Source: G964291335 sp964291335
Lineage (GTDB): Bacteria > Chloroflexota > Dehalococcoidia > Lucifugimonadales > UBA3495
DNA length: 64,000 nt
Direction: 5' to 3'
Assembly (NCBI GenBank): GCA_964291335.2
Contig: OZ219749.1
Span: 227,721-291,720, forward strand
This document shows, piece after piece, positions 8,825 through 17,940 of this stretch. Positions within the stretch are counted from its first letter, which is position 1, and the number at the start of each line of letters is the position of its first letter. The position numbers were made by a program, and so were the translations under genes. The notes beneath the pieces are model-generated. The model was not told the DNA's origin. It saw nothing but the letters and a program-made list of their open reading frames with translations, and made no database searches.

Positions 8825-9197
8825 CCACAGTTAGGCGGCATGTATGCCTGCGATCAGCGGTCATTTTGTCCATTTCAGCCCTTTTGGGGGCACTGGAAAT
8901 TACGAAACCGGCCCACTTTCCGGGCAAAATTTAGCCTTTTCCCTTACATGGGAAAGATGTAAGTGTCTACGAATTCCCTACAGGGTCGCGGCATACATGG
9001 GGATATTTAACCATTTAACGAACCGATTTTTCTCGTTAAATGAATTCCGTTCTAATTTCCCTCTTTTTCAGATATAAATTCATCGTCTGAAATTAGAACA
9101 TTTAACGATTTAACGAAATAGCGGGATCTAATGCAAAATTTTATACCCCCTGTTTTTCCCTCACGTAAGGGGAAATCGCTATTTTTTGCCGGCAGGG
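8825..9197. repeat. 373-bp repeat element, copy 1
   Basis: Non-coding, AT-rich block, nearly identical to the blocks at 9989-10362 and 17161-17534. It contains the inverted repeat CATTTAACGA (9012-9021) / TCGTTAAATG (9033-9042) and an 11-base inverted repeat GTTCTAATTTC (9049-9059) / GAAATTAGAAC (9089-9099). Two more ATTTAACGA units follow at 9100-9116. Two small hairpins of the TTTCCC/GGGAAA type lie near each end. A shared short reading frame (MQNFIPPVFPSRKG) is not conserved beyond the repeat, so I regard the block as non-coding. Confidence 0.85.
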
Positions 9198-9988
9198 GGG
9201 TCGCCGGCGTGGTTTCCCGGGACTGCCGGCGGCTGGCTGTGTTTTGTTGGGGGATGGTTGTTCTCCGGGCGCATGGCGCCGGGGGTGGAGTTGTTCCGGG
9301 CAGTTGCCGGTTCCTGCCGGAGTGCGCCGGTCTTGAGCCTTCCGGCGGCCGGGTTGCGGCAGCGGCGCGTTTCGGCGGTTCTGCCTGGGATAGAGGCGCC
9401 GGCCGGCGCGCTGTCGGTTTCCAGTCGGTTTTTTTCTGCGTCAGGGGCCCGGATGCCGGTGAGAGGGTAAGGATGCCCTTAAATTGCTGATCAGAAGGGT
9501 TCAGGGGCTTTTCCTGATTCGATTGGTTTCCCGTTTTGCGGGGTGATTTCCCTGCTGGACAGGGTCTTGCCGGTGAGTTGCCGGAGGGTTGCCGGGTCAG
9601 GGATTCAAGCTGGTCGCTTTGCTTGGGATGTTCTGCCCGCCCGGGGCTGTTTTTCGCGGTTTATTTTCCCGGTCGGCTCTGCCGGGGCTGGGTTGTCGGT
9701 CTCTTTTGCCGGGGAGGTTATTCCCCGAGGAGCCAGGTAGTCATGGGCCTTCGGCGTTTTTGGTCCTTTTGGTCCGTTGGTGGCTGCTCACCTGGGGTGG
9801 TTGAGGTCGGTCCCTTTTTCGCTGATGTGTGTTTCACTCCGGGGAATCAGTCTGCGGGGGTTCACCGATTCGGGCAGTCCGTGCAGTCCGGTCGGTCGCT
9901 TTGGGGAAGCTGTCGCTCCCCGGGTCCGGGGGGGTAATTTCCGGCCTTTGGCGGCCGCCGCCGGATGGCCGCCGGATGCCTGCCGGAT
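9198..9988. other. GC-rich spacer between repeat copies 1 and 2
   Basis: No gene is supported. The sequence is rich in CCGG and GCCGG words; the open frames lack start signals and are dominated by Pro, Gly and Arg. I see no IS ends, tRNA or clear promoter. Confidence 0.5.
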
Positions 9989-10362
9989 CCACAGTTTTGG
10001 GGGCATTTATGCTTGCGATCGGCAGGCATTTTGTCCATTTCAGCCCTTTTTGGGGCGCTGAAAATTACGAAACCGGCCCACCTTCCGGGCAAAATCCGGC
10101 CTTTTCCCTTACATGGGAAAGATTTGAGTATCTACGAATTCACTACAGGGTCGCGGCAGATATAGGGATATTTAACCATTTAACGAAGCGATTTTTCTCG
10201 TTAAATGAATTCCGTTCTAATTTCCCCCTTTTTCAGATATAAATTCATCGTCTGAAATTAGAACATTTAACGATTTAACGAAATAGCGGGATCTAATGCA
10301 AAATTTTATACCCCCTGTTTTTCCCTCACGTAAGGGGAAATCGCTATTTTTTGCCGGCAGGG
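9989..10362. repeat. 373-bp repeat element, copy 2
   Basis: Second copy of the block at 8825, same orientation, about 1.16 kb downstream. Most differences are in the first 110 bases; the TTTAACGA-containing core is almost unchanged. Similarity to copy 1 extends about 20 bases past the right end. Confidence 0.85.
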
Positions 10363-10943
10363 GTCGCCGGCGTGGTTTCGGAGGTTGGCGCCGGCGGCGT
10401 GGTCTCGCCAGGGCGGTCGCCCGTTCTTCCGGCGTTTTGCCGGGGTCTGTTGACCAGGCGCCGGCGGATTCTTTTTCGCCCGGCGTCCCGGCCTGGGGTA
10501 ATTCACTTTCCGGTCGTGAGCCTTCCGGTGAAGTTTCCGGCGGCGGCCGCTGTGGTCAGCCGACTTTCTGCCGGATTACTTCCCGGGCTTTCCTCAGGTC
10601 GAAAATCAGATCCAGCAGTTCCGGGTCGTTAACGCCCTGGCGCTGTCTGGTCAGCGCCGATGCCGTCTCTATTCTCCTTTCCTGCCCTTTCGGATTTTCA
10701 GTTGGTTGGGGTTTGGTTGGGGTAACGCAGTCCCGGCGGTGTTTTGGGTTGATGCCGGCATTGCCGGACGGGAGCAGTGGAGCAGCCGGCCTTTGAGCCG
10801 GGCCGGTTTCGGCCCGGCCCGGGAATTGCCCTTATTTCGCGCTGATCGGCGTTTTCCGGGGGGGGTTGGGGTCGCTCCGTGTCCTTTTCCCTGTTCCCCG
10901 GGAAAAGTAGGCTGTTTTTCGCTCTGGCGGCGTTCTGGCGGGG
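10363..10943. other. GC-rich spacer right of repeat copy 2
   Basis: Mostly without supported genes. One short minus-strand frame inside it is listed separately at low confidence. The rest is GC-rich sequence with no recognisable motif. Confidence 0.45.
10556..10672 (-). CDS. possible 38-residue helical peptide
   Basis: A short minus-strand frame encodes a coding-like helical peptide (DPELLDLIFDLRKAREVIRQ). AGGAAAGGAG stands upstream, but the only codon at the right distance is ATA, an unusual start, and the frame remains open further upstream in Pro-rich sequence. It may be the end of a decayed gene. Weakly supported. Confidence 0.25.
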   Translation of the reverse strand: METASALTRQRQGVNDPELLDLIFDLRKAREVIRQKVG

Positions 10944-11418
10944 TTATCCCCTGCCGGCCCGGACTTCCCTGGCCCGGTCAATGATTCTTTGGACATCGTT
11001 GACGGTGGCGGCGTAGTCCGGGATTTCGGTCAGCATTGGCCGGTTTTTCCCCGGGCAGGCGTCATTGCCGGCGTAGGCGGAATAGACTTCCGCCGGTATG
11101 GATAGGGTGAAGCCCCCATTGCCGGGTCATAATGCCGGATTGTCTCCAGCAGCCGTTCCAGGCCGTGCTTGTGGCAGCAAGGCCTTTGCAGGCTTTCCAG
11201 GCTTTCCAGGAGCGCCTGCATGGCTTGTTCCAGGGCGTTCTGCGCCTGCTGTCCCTGCAGCAGGTCGTGCCGTTCCAGCGCTGCCAGGTTCTGAAATCCG
11301 GTCAGGTGAATTCGGGCGTGGAGCAGCCGGAGTTCGTATATTGCCCAGTCGTACTTGTACTCGGTGGGCTGGTCGGCGCAGCAGCAGGCGCCGTGTTTTT
11401 CGGCATTGGGGGAGATGA
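10944..11418 (-). pseudogene. HEPN half of a broken MNT-HEPN fusion
   Basis: Past the nucleotidyltransferase stop, a shifted frame reads as its continuation (LETKAVHDGIIISP) and then a helical HEPN-like domain (DWAIYELRLLHARIHL, NALEQAMQALLESLESL, HKHGLERLLETI). That frame then fails at five G (11113-11117), and the rest continues one base away (PAEVYSAYAGNDACPGK to DVQRIIDRAREVR) to a TAA at 10944. With the two indels repaired the gene would be one ~270-residue MNT-HEPN protein, the same layout as the intact gene at 27588-28469. Confidence 0.6.
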
Positions 11419-11754
11419 TTATTCCGTCGTGGACGGCTTTGGTTTCCAGTCTCTGTTCCGGTAACGGCGGTTGCAGCGGAATTTTTCCAGTGTCCGCCGG
11501 ATCAGCCGGGTTTCCACCGGGCTAGGGTATTGGTCGGCGGCAGCCCGGCGCGCGGCGCCTTCGGCAGTTTCCCGGTCTTCCGTGTTCGGGAGGTCGGGGT
11601 AAACCAGCATTATGTCGATGTCCGAGTAGGGTTCCCGGTAGTCGCCTCTGGCCCGGGAGCCGAACAGAATGGTCAGGTGCGGCTGCTGGCTCTGTTGGAT
11701 GGTCCGGGCTACGGCCAGGGCCCGGGGGTCCGGGTTTGGTCCGGTGGGGAGCAT
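11419..11754 (-). CDS. MNT-type nucleotidyltransferase (N-terminal half of a broken fusion)
   Basis: 111 residues as read. FGSRARGDYREPYSDIDIML at 31-50 is the minimal nucleotidyltransferase signature: Gly32-Ser33 plus Asp45 and Asp47. MNT proteins pair with HEPN RNases as toxin-antitoxin modules in which MNT adenylylates and silences HEPN. Here the last ~15 residues diverge from the family because one A seems missing in a run near 11482-11486. In the corrected frame the protein continues into the HEPN domain. The ATG at 11754 follows GGAACGG. Confidence 0.65.
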   Translation of the reverse strand: MLPTGPNPDPRALAVARTIQQSQQPHLTILFGSRARGDYREPYSDIDIMLVYPDLPNTEDRETAEGAARRAAADQYPSPVETRLIRRTLEKFRCNRRYRNRDWKPKPSTTE

Positions 11755-11983
11755 GTTTTTTCCGTTCCGGGATGCGGTGGAGTTCCAGGGCGTGGTAGCT
11801 GTTGGTGTTGGCTTGCCGGTTGGGAGGTATGGGATTTGCCGTCCCCCGATTCTGCGGCGTGCTGTTACTGTGTTCCCTCGCGGAGGGATGCCGACTGGCT
11901 GCGGAGGTTGATTTCACGATTCAGGTCTTTCCGCTGTGTGTCGGCCGTGCGATGGTAGTTTGTCAGCAGCGCGCTGTGATGGT

Positions 11984-12595
11984 TCAGGGTTTTGTCCAGT
12001 TGTCAGCGTCCGGGTCGTTGATGGATCTGTCTATGGGCAGTTGTCTGTCCCGGGGGAGCAGGCGGTCCAGCTCGCGCTCTTCTTGTGTTATGCCCAGCAG
12101 CCGCGCCAGCCGGCGCTGTTCACTGTCGCTGCGTAGGGTGAAGGTTGCAGGAGGGTTATCCTGAAATGTCTCCAGTTGGGTCAGCAGGTATTCGGCGGCG
12201 GTTTGGGCTTGTTCTATCTCATCCCAGTCCCGCTGGTTCTCATAGAAGTTGGCGTGCATTGTCTCCACAGCGTTAAAGCGGTCCATGAATCGGTTGATGC
12301 GGTTCTGTCTGGTTCTTCGCGAAGCGGATGACTGGTCTGCCATTACGGTGGCGACGTGGCGGGCGATGTCAATGAGGTCGCCGTGTTTCCGGTGGTTCCA
12401 ACCCCGCTGGGCGCCGACGGCTTTCAGCGCGTGGGCCACGGATGCCCAGATCTTCTCTGACGCCTGGAGGCGGTCGCGGTTGGCGATTTCGATTGGGGTA
12501 TGTTCCTGGAATCGTTTGCTCATTGTCCGGTGGGCTGCCTGGTCATTTCTGCCGGGCTGGGGCAGGGGTGTTTCGGGTGATTGCTTTGGCATCAT
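11984..12595 (-). CDS. PaREP1/HEPN-like protein
   Basis: 203 residues from the ATG at 12595, which GGAG precedes at 7 bases. The core reads as the PaREP1/PaREP8-type HEPN fold: RLQASEKIWASVAHALKAV, then RGWNHRKHGDL, and further on the ETMHANFYE signature. These helical proteins are thought to bind or cleave RNA or to act as antitoxin-like partners. The gene stands alone, upstream of the broken MNT-HEPN gene on the same strand. The C-terminal 60 residues are charged and not conserved in the family as I remember it. Confidence 0.6.
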   Translation of the reverse strand: MMPKQSPETPLPQPGRNDQAAHRTMSKRFQEHTPIEIANRDRLQASEKIWASVAHALKAVGAQRGWNHRKHGDLIDIARHVATVMADQSSASRRTRQNRINRFMDRFNAVETMHANFYENQRDWDEIEQAQTAAEYLLTQLETFQDNPPATFTLRSDSEQRRLARLLGITQEERELDRLLPRDRQLPIDRSINDPDADNWTKP

Positions 12596-12696
12596 TTCTT
12601 TGCTCCCGATAGTCTGCCAGCGTTCCTCCATCGGTCATTCTCACCGCTTTCCCGGCTGGCAGGCATGAAAAATTCATGGGCTTGGGTTTTCAGCCC

Positions 12697-13350
12697 TTAC
12701 TTTGGAAGAAGTCCTTTGCCTTTCAGGAATGCCGTTACAGTTTGAACTTCCGGCAGGTGGCAGCGTTTGTATTTTGAACCGCTGCCGCACGGACATGACC
12801 TTCTTCTGCTGGGGTTTGTCTCTGCGATAGCCAGGATTTCCCTAATGTATTCCATCTCTCCCCTGGCCCCATGCGAATATTCGCCCCATAGGTCGCTTCT
12901 GGCTGCCTGCAGACCGTACCGGTCAGTGTATGAGAGTCGGTAGAAGAATGGGACCACCAGTTCGGAAACGAACCGGTCAATCGTCCCATAACTTTTTGGA
13001 GAAGTTCCAAAGGCCAGGCAGCAGGATCCATCCTCGTAAAAGTGCAGGTCGATTACCTGGCAATTGTTCTGCCTGGCAATCTCATAACGGCGTTCACTCT
13101 CTTCATAAACTGGCGGCCAAAGGTATGTTGGGATAGTGGTTGCCAATTCAATTCTTACTTGAAAAGAGTCGCAAAGGAACGTTCTTGCTTCGCGGTGTTC
13201 CTCCTCGTCGCCGATCATCAATTTGTTAGTTTCCCGCTTGAAGGCCGCGCAGAAGCGCAGCTCTCCTTCAATCCTGCCTTCGCTTGGCAGGAAAACCAAC
13301 TCCGGATAGTTTGAACTGAGCCAATTCAGATCGCTCTGGCTTAATTTCAT
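12697..13350 (-). CDS. E2-like protein with C-terminal SEC-C zinc motif (CBASS accessory)
   Basis: 217 residues. The middle matches the bacterial E2 ubiquitin-conjugating-like fold: TIPTYLWPPVYEESE around 72-86, then DLHFYEDGSCCLAF at 101-114, where Cys110 or Cys111 would be the catalytic Cys and His103 sits at the usual place. The C-terminus (about 187-205) is a SEC-C zinc motif, CPCGSGSKYKRCH. In CBASS, E2-type proteins attach to the C-terminus of the CD-NTase and prime it; short type II systems carry an E2 without E1. The ATG overlaps the end of the CD-NTase gene by four bases. The E2 plus SEC-C fusion looks unusual. Confidence 0.7.
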   Translation of the reverse strand: MKLSQSDLNWLSSNYPELVFLPSEGRIEGELRFCAAFKRETNKLMIGDEEEHREARTFLCDSFQVRIELATTIPTYLWPPVYEESERRYEIARQNNCQVIDLHFYEDGSCCLAFGTSPKSYGTIDRFVSELVVPFFYRLSYTDRYGLQAARSDLWGEYSHGARGEMEYIREILAIAETNPSRRRSCPCGSGSKYKRCHLPEVQTVTAFLKGKGLLPK

Positions 13351-14306
13351 TGGGCATAAGGTTTCCTTGGGGTAATTGCCACCGGGGATGCTGCGGTGGT
13401 GGCCGGTCTACTATTGTTGCTTGAAGAGGACTTGCCGAATTCCTCTCCGAAGAGTTTCCTCCATTTCCGGAGGCTCTTCTCGGCATCGGGTTCGCTGTAT
13501 GCGTCGTTAACCTGATTGGTGTAGATATTGAATTTTTCCCGGAAGTTGCGGTATTTGTTCTGGTCCCAGTGTCTGGTAAACGTCTCCTGTGGTAGTACGG
13601 GGTTTCTGACTTCCGGCATGGACGGGTTCGCTTGAAGGAACGTGTTAATTCTGTCGCACACGGTTTTCAGGGTATCCGGTACATTCTTGAAGTTGGAGTC
13701 CCCTTCTCCGTCATAGACGCTGTTCCCAATCAGAGTTGTCAGCAGGATTGAGGGAGCGGTTAAGTTGCCTTTGTGATCCCGCAGGAATTTCAGGAGTCTG
13801 GTCACTCTTTTGAGATTGCCGTTGGTGATCTGTGTCTTGCCGTTAAACCACTCCCGGTAACCGGTACCGTCGGTAATCTCGAACCTGTCGGTTTCCTTGT
13901 TGCAGATGTACCGCTGCCCGTCAATTTGCACGCAGGGCACTATGTCCAGGTGGAAGTCCCCTGCGTAATCGATCATTACGCACCTGGTCTTTCTATGGGA
14001 CATGCTCTTGTAGGTGCCGTGTTCCTGCAAGCGCCGGTAAACTTCTTCAATGTAGTCGGACGGCTTTTTGCCCTTCTCGTATTTCATGAAGAGCAGTATG
14101 TCAGCGTCATACTCTTTGTTTCCCTCCGGCTTTATGATGGTTCTCAGCGCGTAGGAACCCTGTCTTTCCACTTTTTCGAAGGATGCCAAAACCTTGCTCA
14201 GGTGAGTGGTCACTGCTGAGACGTGCTGGTTCAGGCTATCAAGCCTCGACCGGTTGATATTGACGTGATCGACGAGAAACCGTTCAAAGTCTTCAACTCT
14301 TTTCAA
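13347..14306 (-). CDS. CBASS CD-NTase (cyclic oligonucleotide synthase)
   Basis: 319 residues. QGSYALRTIIKP holds the Gly50-Ser51 of the nucleotidyltransferase. KEYDADILLF supplies Asp67 and Asp69, and GDFHLDIVP supplies the third acid, Asp121. It would make a cyclic di- or trinucleotide on phage infection, which activates the neighbouring patatin. The C-terminus ends in a Ser/Ala/Thr-rich tail (PVAITPRKPYAQ) that could be the target of the E2-like protein. It overlaps the patatin gene by 14 bases and the E2 gene by 4, so the three form one operon. The clade and nucleotide product cannot be told by eye. Confidence 0.85.
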   Translation of the reverse strand: MKRVEDFERFLVDHVNINRSRLDSLNQHVSAVTTHLSKVLASFEKVERQGSYALRTIIKPEGNKEYDADILLFMKYEKGKKPSDYIEEVYRRLQEHGTYKSMSHRKTRCVMIDYAGDFHLDIVPCVQIDGQRYICNKETDRFEITDGTGYREWFNGKTQITNGNLKRVTRLLKFLRDHKGNLTAPSILLTTLIGNSVYDGEGDSNFKNVPDTLKTVCDRINTFLQANPSMPEVRNPVLPQETFTRHWDQNKYRNFREKFNIYTNQVNDAYSEPDAEKSLRKWRKLFGEEFGKSSSSNNSRPATTAASPVAITPRKPYAQ

Positions 14307-15240
14307 CGCGGGAACCTCCTATAAATCGGAGAATGGTTCTACCTCGGTAAGTGAAGTCCTTATCTGCCAGGGCCTTCAGGTTCCGCAGGTGCTTGGTATC
14401 GTCCAGTTGCCAATCTTCAATTTCCGGGTCTAACCGGAGATATTGGTCCTGAAGGAGCAGTCCGGCCATATTGGTTGAGGCCTGGGATTGAAGGGCCAGA
14501 ATGTATGAAACTAACTTTGCTCTTTTCCAGCCGGTTAAAAAGCCCCACCAACGCCGCTTTCCGTACATCGTTGCTGCGTGTCCGGTTCCGATTGACAGGA
14601 TCCGGACTTCTTCAATTCTCTTATTGAATTTGGAGAGCGCCTCGATTAAAGCGAGGATTGACGGATTGTTCGCCCATATTCCGCCATCGGCCAGGAGGTA
14701 CGTCCCAACTTCTTTGGGGTTGAAAAAGGTTGGTGCAGCGCAGGATGCCATGATAGCATCCCTGAGCAATACTCTGCCGTCGCGGTTGTAGCTTTCCCCC
14801 AGCTCCCGGAGATATCCGGACTTGAATACGTGGACGCTTCCGGTCCCGATGTCGGCGCTTGGAATCATCAGGGGTGTCTGTACCTGTCCAAGGGTTACGT
14901 CGGGCAGGTATCTTTCTACAACGTCTTGTAATGGCTTTCTGTCATATTTGCTATGAAGAAGTTGCAGTATGACTGCGGGTATTGGCCTTTTCTTGAAGAT
15001 CCTGGGTGCTTCCTCCTCAAACAGGCTTACGACCTCCTTCATCGAGATTCCGGTTGCCACGGCGCTGGTGATGATTGAACCGGTGCTTGTACCTGCCAAC
15101 AGGTCGAAACATTCCCTGGCTTGGATGCCTGTAGCTTCTTCCAGTTGGGCTAAGAGTTGGGCCGGGTAAATGCCTCTGGCGCCGCCTCCGTCCACTGCCA
15201 GGATGTTGAATGCAGTCTTGGTGTTTAGGCCGCTGTTCAT
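14293..15240 (-). CDS. capV: patatin-like phospholipase, CBASS effector (CapV-like)
   Basis: 315 residues. It has the oxyanion loop DGGGARG at 17-23, the nucleophile elbow GTSTG at 50-54 (Ser52) and the catalytic Asp in ADGGIW at 184-189. This is the full Ser-Asp dyad of patatin lipases. In CBASS such enzymes are switched on by the cyclic nucleotide and degrade the cell membrane. It is the first gene of the operon. No signal peptide or membrane segment is seen, as expected for a cytoplasmic enzyme. The start at 15240 has no strong Shine-Dalgarno sequence. Confidence 0.85.
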   Translation of the reverse strand: MNSGLNTKTAFNILAVDGGGARGIYPAQLLAQLEEATGIQARECFDLLAGTSTGSIITSAVATGISMKEVVSLFEEEAPRIFKKRPIPAVILQLLHSKYDRKPLQDVVERYLPDVTLGQVQTPLMIPSADIGTGSVHVFKSGYLRELGESYNRDGRVLLRDAIMASCAAPTFFNPKEVGTYLLADGGIWANNPSILALIEALSKFNKRIEEVRILSIGTGHAATMYGKRRWWGFLTGWKRAKLVSYILALQSQASTNMAGLLLQDQYLRLDPEIEDWQLDDTKHLRNLKALADKDFTYRGRTILRFIGGSRVEKS

Positions 15241-15771
15241 GCTGTTCAGCCCGGGCGCCTCGGGTTCAAGGGATGGGGGTTATCCGGTGATTCTGGCTAG
15301 CCCGGACATCATGTTCGCTTACGGATTTTTGTGGTTTGGCTTGGATCTGTAATCTGTATGTTGTCAGGCGTGGTAGCCCCGGGTTCTGGTCTGGCGACTT
15401 TGGAGCCTTCTGACCCTGGCTCGGGTTTTTGCTCGTCCATCCACGGTTAATTCCCCCCCGGTCTGGCCCGCTGATACTCTCGCTCACGGTGTTCCGGGGT
15501 GTTAGGTATGCGGATCATTATGTTCAGTTGTAAGTGCTGGGTTCTACCATACTAACTTCTCCACATTGAGCAACATGTGTTTCTGCTACGGATGATTCAG
15601 TTTATTACCTTTCGCACTACGTGGTCAATTTCGATTTCCGTTGAAACGTAGTTGAGTGACCGAATTTTCTCCATCGGGATGGAGATGTTCTCCGGTGCCG
15701 GGACGGGGATATTTCCTGCTGTGCGATAATGGTCCGATATGGCGAACCGGCTTTTCCCGTGAGGTTCCGAT
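15241..15771. other. spacer between the CBASS operon and the AAA+ gene
   Basis: Divergent intergenic region. It must hold the promoters of capV (minus) and of the AAA+ gene (plus), but I see no convincing -35/-10 pair. A minus-strand frame near 15597-15725 ends in a protein-like stretch (TEIEIDHVVRKVIN) without a credible start; I do not call it a gene. Confidence 0.4.
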
Positions 15772-16764
15772 ATGGCACGCGCTGAGTTGATTCTGGACCT
15801 GGTGAAGTCGGGTTCCTCCGGGGATCGGGTTCGGTTCCGCAAAGTTGTTGCGGCTCTGGCTGCGGAGGAACGGGCCAAAGGGCATACGGCGCTGGCGGAT
15901 CGCATAATCGGCAGCATCCCGCCTGATGGCAATGGGAAGCGGGAATCCGCCGTTTTCTCCGCACCCGGCAGAGATCGGGAGTCGGGGGAGTTGGTCTTCG
16001 AAAAGACTCCGGCGTTCCGGCTGGACGACCTGATACTGCCGGAGGCGGTTGGGGAGGATGTGTCCGGGTTGATTGAAGAGCAGCTGCGGGCTGATTTATT
16101 GCTTTCTTACAGTCTTGAGCCCAGGCATCGGGTTCTCCTGACGGGAGCGCCGGGGAATGGCAAGACTTCGTTGGCGGAAGCGCTGGCGGATGCGCTGGCC
16201 GTCCCTTTTCTGGTAGTTCGTTATGAATCGGTGATCGGGAGTTACCTGGGTGAGACGGCGCAGCGGATTTCCCGGGTTTTCGATTACGCGCGTTCCCTGA
16301 GTTGCGTTCTCTTCTTTGATGAGTTTGATGCGGTGGCCAAGGAGCGGGGGGATGTCAATGAAACGGGGGAAATGAAGCGGGTGATGAGCTCGCTGCTGCT
16401 GCAGATTGATGCGCTGCCCAGCTATGTTGTGGCAGTGGCGGCCAGCAACCATCCGGAGTTGCTTGACCGGGCGGTTTGGCGTCGTTTTCAGGTTCATCTG
16501 GAACTGCCGGCGCCGGGGCTGGAGGAGATTCGGCGGTGGCTGCGCCGGTTTCAGGGGCGTACCGGTCCCGGAGTTATCGATTCCGTTGACTGTCCGGCGG
16601 AGCAGTTGGCGGGCTTGAGTTTTGCCGAAGTTGAGGAGTTCGGGTTGAGCCTAGCGCGCCGTGCGGTATTGAAGCAGGCTGACGGGGATTGGGTAAAAGC
16701 CGGATTTGGCGGTATTCCGGATGCCCGGGCGCCAAATGGGGTAGCTTCCGAATTGGGTGGTTGA
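15772..16764 (+). CDS. AAA+ ATPase
   Basis: 330 residues. Walker A is TGAPGNGKTS at 124-133, Walker B is VLFFDEFDA at 179-187, sensor-1 is AASNHPELLDRAVWRRF with the arginine finger, and a small helical lid follows. This class of stand-alone AAA+ ATPase is often encoded next to a subtilisin-like protease, where the pair is thought to work as a regulated protease. No protease gene follows here; the next 400 bases are non-coding and lead into a repeat copy. The gene could therefore be an orphan, or its partner was lost. The N-terminal 85 residues are helical and would bind the partner or substrate. Confidence 0.8.
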   Translation: MARAELILDLVKSGSSGDRVRFRKVVAALAAEERAKGHTALADRIIGSIPPDGNGKRESAVFSAPGRDRESGELVFEKTPAFRLDDLILPEAVGEDVSGLIEEQLRADLLLSYSLEPRHRVLLTGAPGNGKTSLAEALADALAVPFLVVRYESVIGSYLGETAQRISRVFDYARSLSCVLFFDEFDAVAKERGDVNETGEMKRVMSSLLLQIDALPSYVVAVAASNHPELLDRAVWRRFQVHLELPAPGLEEIRRWLRRFQGRTGPGVIDSVDCPAEQLAGLSFAEVEEFGLSLARRAVLKQADGDWVKAGFGGIPDARAPNGVASELGG

Positions 16765-17160
16765 CCGGGGTTGTTTTCCATTGGTGGATATTGATCCTGA
16801 GGGTTATGGGATCCTGGCAATCCCGGTTTTTCCGGTTGTCTGTTATGGGGTTGGAATCAATTGCCCCGTAGATTGTTGCCAGGTCAGCCGGCGTCCGGCC
16901 CTGTCGGGTTTTCGGTCCCGGAAATGAAATGGAAACGAAATGGCGTTTCCGGGGGTGATTCAGATACAAAAAAAAGTGAAATGAAACGGAAATGATTTCC
17001 GGAAATGGCGGTTGTTGTTTCCGGGGTTTACCCCCGTTTTCACTGGGGGGACGCTTCTCCCCCGGTTTCTCTGCTGAGTCGGTTTTCTTCCCTGCCCGGT
17101 TGGTTCTTTTCCCGGCCTGCTCTCCCTTTTCCACGGAAGGGCACTGGAGGCCCTCATGAT
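16765..17160. other. spacer downstream of the AAA+ gene
   Basis: No gene supported. It has a purine-rich patch with GAAATGAAA-type short direct repeats near 16920-16995 and a GC-rich part leading into repeat copy 3. Confidence 0.4.
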
Positions 17161-17534
17161 CCACAGTTCTGGGGGCATTGATGCTTGCGATCGGCGGTCA
17201 TTTTGTCCATTTCAGCCCTTTTGCGGGTGTTGTAAATTACGAAACCGGCCCACTTTCCGGGCGAAATCCGGCCTTTTCCCTTACATGGGATAGATTTGAG
17301 TATCTACGAATTCACTACAGGCTCGCGGCAGACATGGGGATATTTAACCATTTAACGAACCGATTTTTCTCGTTAAATGCATTCCGTTCTAATTTCCCCC
17401 TTTTTCAGATATAAATTCATCGTCTGAAATTAGAACATTTAACGATTTAACGAAATAGCGGGATCTAATGCAAAATTTTATACCCCCTGTTTTTCCCTCA
17501 CGTAAGGGGAAATCGCTATTTTTTGCCGGCAGGG
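17161..17534. repeat. 373-bp repeat element, copy 3
   Basis: Third copy of the element at 8825 and 9989, in the same orientation and about 7 kb away. The TTTAACGA inverted repeat and the GTTCTAATTTC/GAAATTAGAAC pair are both kept. Copies 1 and 3 bracket the MNT-HEPN, PaREP1, CBASS and AAA+ genes. Confidence 0.85.
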
Positions 17535-17940
17535 TGGTCCCGGGGCGGTGGTTCTCCGGCGTTCCCGCCGGTCAAGGGTTCTCCCCGGGGGAGTTCACAG
17601 TGAGTTGCCGCCGGAGAGTGGCTGTCCGTGTCGCGTTTTTCCCGGCGGGCGTTTTCGGCCTGGGAGCCGTTTTCCGGGCGATTCTGCCCGGGATGGATAC
17701 CACTCCTGATGGCGCAAAAACCTGCCGGAAAATGGCTCTCAGAAGGTTTCCGGGCGCTTTCCGGCGGTCGTCGGTGGTTCGGTGTGCGGTGGGGGGCGGT
17801 TTGCCCGGTGGCAGTGGGCGCCTTCAGGTTCCTGCTTTTACCACAATGTCGCGGGATTTTCCCGATTGTTCAGGCCGTGGCCGGCTTATGCCGATGAGGC
17901 AGTTTGATACCCCGTCGGGTTTGACTGTTTTCAATCGGAT
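17535..17940. other. GC-rich spacer right of repeat copy 3
   Basis: No gene supported. GC-rich sequence resembling the spacers that follow copies 1 and 2, without IS ends or RNA signatures. Confidence 0.4.

Noticed and set aside
11522..11917. 131-residue minus-strand frame over the MNT gene
   Set aside because: Wrong frame for the nucleotidyltransferase motif; Pro/Arg/Ser-rich composition typical of a shadow.
15597..15932. Minus-strand frame ending TEIEIDHVVRKVIN
   Set aside because: Most of it is antisense to the AAA+ gene, and the short remaining part has no credible start.
8825..17534. CRISPR array
   Set aside because: Only three long repeats separated by genes or kilobases; no short regularly spaced repeats or cas genes anywhere in the window.
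9131..17700. Open frames starting MQNFIPPVFPSRKG after each repeat copy
   Set aside because: The shared part lies inside the non-coding repeat, and the frames diverge completely beyond it; no ribosome site precedes them.
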